From Asterias amurensis (Eukaryota > Echinodermata > Asteroidea > Forcipulatida > Asteriidae): a stretch of 64,000 nucleotides of DNA. Where the stretch lies: the NCBI RefSeq assembly GCF_032118995.1, contig NC_092665.1:10644512-10708511 (forward strand), read 5' to 3'. Positions 62,491 through 64,000 of the stretch are shown one piece after another. Position numbers and translations under genes: made by a program. The notes under the pieces were generated by a model. That model was not told where the DNA came from, ran no database searches, and saw only the letters and a program-made list of their open reading frames with translations. Positions within the stretch are counted from its first letter, which is position 1. Each line of letters starts with the position of its first letter.

Positions 62491-63745
62491 ACTTAATAAT
62501 GTTTTCAAGGTGTGTTTATTGTGTGTCTTACAATAAAGTGTGACTGTTTTCATGCGTATGAGCGCAGCGAAGGAGCATAAAATTACTTTGAGTGTTGATT
62601 GACATTCGATAAGCAGCCAATCACACATCCGTAATGAAGTCACTGATTCGATGCAGTGACTTTATACTCCATCACTGGTTTGAATGAGGCTGTATGTTAC
62701 CAATGGAGTTTAATTGTGCTAAACATAATACGTGTTCATGTACATCGTCTTCCGCAAATCTCTTATAGTTATATCCGCTTTGCACTTTCAGATTGCTTCC
62801 TGTACCAGGCCAGTTGCCCTGTATTTTCGCTCTGATAACTTCATTTCTGGATTTAAAGTGCAAGTTTATCGAAGTATATATTTATTCATGTAATTACTCT
62901 GAAGTAGAGATACGGTTCAACCCGTGTTTGTACAAACTTGAATTGCTAGAAAATTTAGTTTGGCAAAGAGCGCCATCAATAGGGTTACCTTACAAAAACC
63001 TCTTGAAAGAATTGTAATTGAGCGAACAGGCAACCAATTAACTACCTCCAACAGAACAAAAAATAATAATACAAATAATAATAGTCTAAACAGTTGTTTT
63101 TAATAATCTGATTATACGTTTAAAAGGGTTTAAAATATTTTTTTAACTGCACAATCTTTCATAAAGCCGGAATTGTAATACGTTTGTTATACAAACTGTC
63201 AACGTCACAAATCAAACGTGCAGACATTAGCAACTGTGTGTTCCTGTGTTATGAAACAAATTAGCACTGTAATTCCAGCAAGCAATACTGATCTTAATCC
63301 ACTTATTGAGTCAAGAAGTCGAGTAACGAGTCTTGCAAATACCCAGGCATGGTGTTTTTCAAGAGATGAGTGTTAAATATTGATCATAGCTGTTCAACTT
63401 GAATTCGTTAAATGCATTCAATACCTCCCCGTGACACATCATAACTGCTAAAACTTTGGCACATGCCTTTACACTTGTTAACTTTGAGATTAGAATTTTA
63501 TTTAAGTAAACTGCATTCTTCGACATTCATTTATCACCGATTTTCACTGAATTTTGAAATTACTATGAATTTTAGGTACTCAAACAAAATACGACGTTTG
63601 ACGTAAAAAACTCGATTTTTTCAGAAAAGGACATGTGCCTTTAAGAAGAGAGAACAGAAGATCAACATGTTTTTGTTTACTATTTTTAAATGTTTAAAAT
63701 TTACCCTTTTCCCAGAAGGCACTTATATCTCCCCTTTCGTTTTAT
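62491..63745. other. Intergenic stretch, no gene seen
   Basis: AT-rich. The region 62560-62680 has CAGCCAATCACACATCC and short mirrored GCAGTGACTTTA/AAGTCACTG text. No exon of a recognisable protein. Confidence 0.4.
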
Positions 63746-64000
63746 TTAGATTTCGTACACCAGGAATCCACTAAAGGACGTGTAACTGCTAGCGGTATCA
63801 AAGACTTGACCGCGTACAGCTAGGTGAACTTGATCTCCACGGTTCAGGGGAATCACCGCACTGCTGCTTACTGAATGAAAACCTTCAGCGTTAACAGTCC
63901 CTGAAACAATGGTGTTACCATTCTTCACAAGATGAACCCATAGCTGAGACTGACTTGATGTTTTTAAGAATGAGAACATTAAGGTGTAAACCCCAGGCAC
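63746..64000 (-). CDS. C1q-domain protein, C-terminal part (runs off the window)
   Basis: The frame is open from the window edge to TAA at 63746-63748. It encodes PGVYTLMFSFL, SQLWVHLVKNGNTIVSG, VIPLNRGDQVHLAVRGQ and the closing GFLVYEI, which is the C-terminal two thirds of a C1q globular domain. It is paralogous to 58283-59298 and to the relic at 57255-57592. The start, any collagen stalk and the first C1q strands lie beyond the window. The poly(A) hexamer AATAAA overlaps the stop codon (TAAATAAA). Confidence 0.85.
   Translation of the reverse strand: MPGVYTLMFSFLKTSSQSQLWVHLVKNGNTIVSGTVNAEGFHSVSSSAVIPLNRGDQVHLAVRGQVFDTASSYTSFSGFLVYEI

Overview
This is animal nuclear DNA: AT-rich, with widely spaced coding exons bounded by GT/AG introns, tRNA-derived SINEs ending in ATT tails, and many short palindromic DNA transposons. 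The protein sequences and repeat style suggest an echinoderm, probably a sea star. That placement is inference, because no database could be searched. Four complete host genes could be assembled exon by exon with consistent phases. A fifth is nearly complete but has a reading-frame problem. Layout: 1-6067 holds repeats and no recognisable gene, including two long palindromes just upstream of RER1. RER1 (+, 6068-13685, 6 exons, 197 aa) is the Golgi-to-ER retrieval receptor; a 16-bp minisatellite lies in its probable 3' UTR. A tRNA-Pro(AGG) gene (-) lies at 16504-16575. The region 17.2-20.3 kb is a dense nest of palindromic elements. SLC35F6 (+, 20428-29270, 6 coding exons, 392 aa) follows, with a repeat-rich intergenic stretch to 36 kb. 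TPI (-, 36143-43054, 6 exons, 249 aa) is triosephosphate isomerase, with a 2.2-kb long-inverted-repeat element in intron 1. DDB2 (+, 44217-53413, 10 exons, 504 aa) is the UV-damage sensor and sits head-to-head with TPI. From 57 to 64 kb there is a minus-strand cluster of collagen/C1q-domain genes: one decayed copy, one main copy with a frame break in its collagen region, and one copy cut by the window end. The host genes are not functionally linked: one acts in ER/Golgi sorting, one is a membrane transporter, one is glycolytic, one is in nucleotide-excision repair and one is a secreted lectin-like family. The notable biology is in the mobile DNA. At least four sequence-distinct palindromic families (A-D below) sit at TTAA targets and begin with AG. 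One copy carries a THAP-like zinc-finger fragment. Together these point to the Kolobok superfamily. Other structures include a family-A copy whose two terminal repeats are interrupted at matching places by another hairpin family, a palindrome with 74-bp identical arms around a hammerhead-ribozyme-like core, a foldback element whose arms are inverted minisatellites, and a SINE carrying both a TTAA element and a hAT-like element. I found no CRISPR array, operon or prokaryotic feature.
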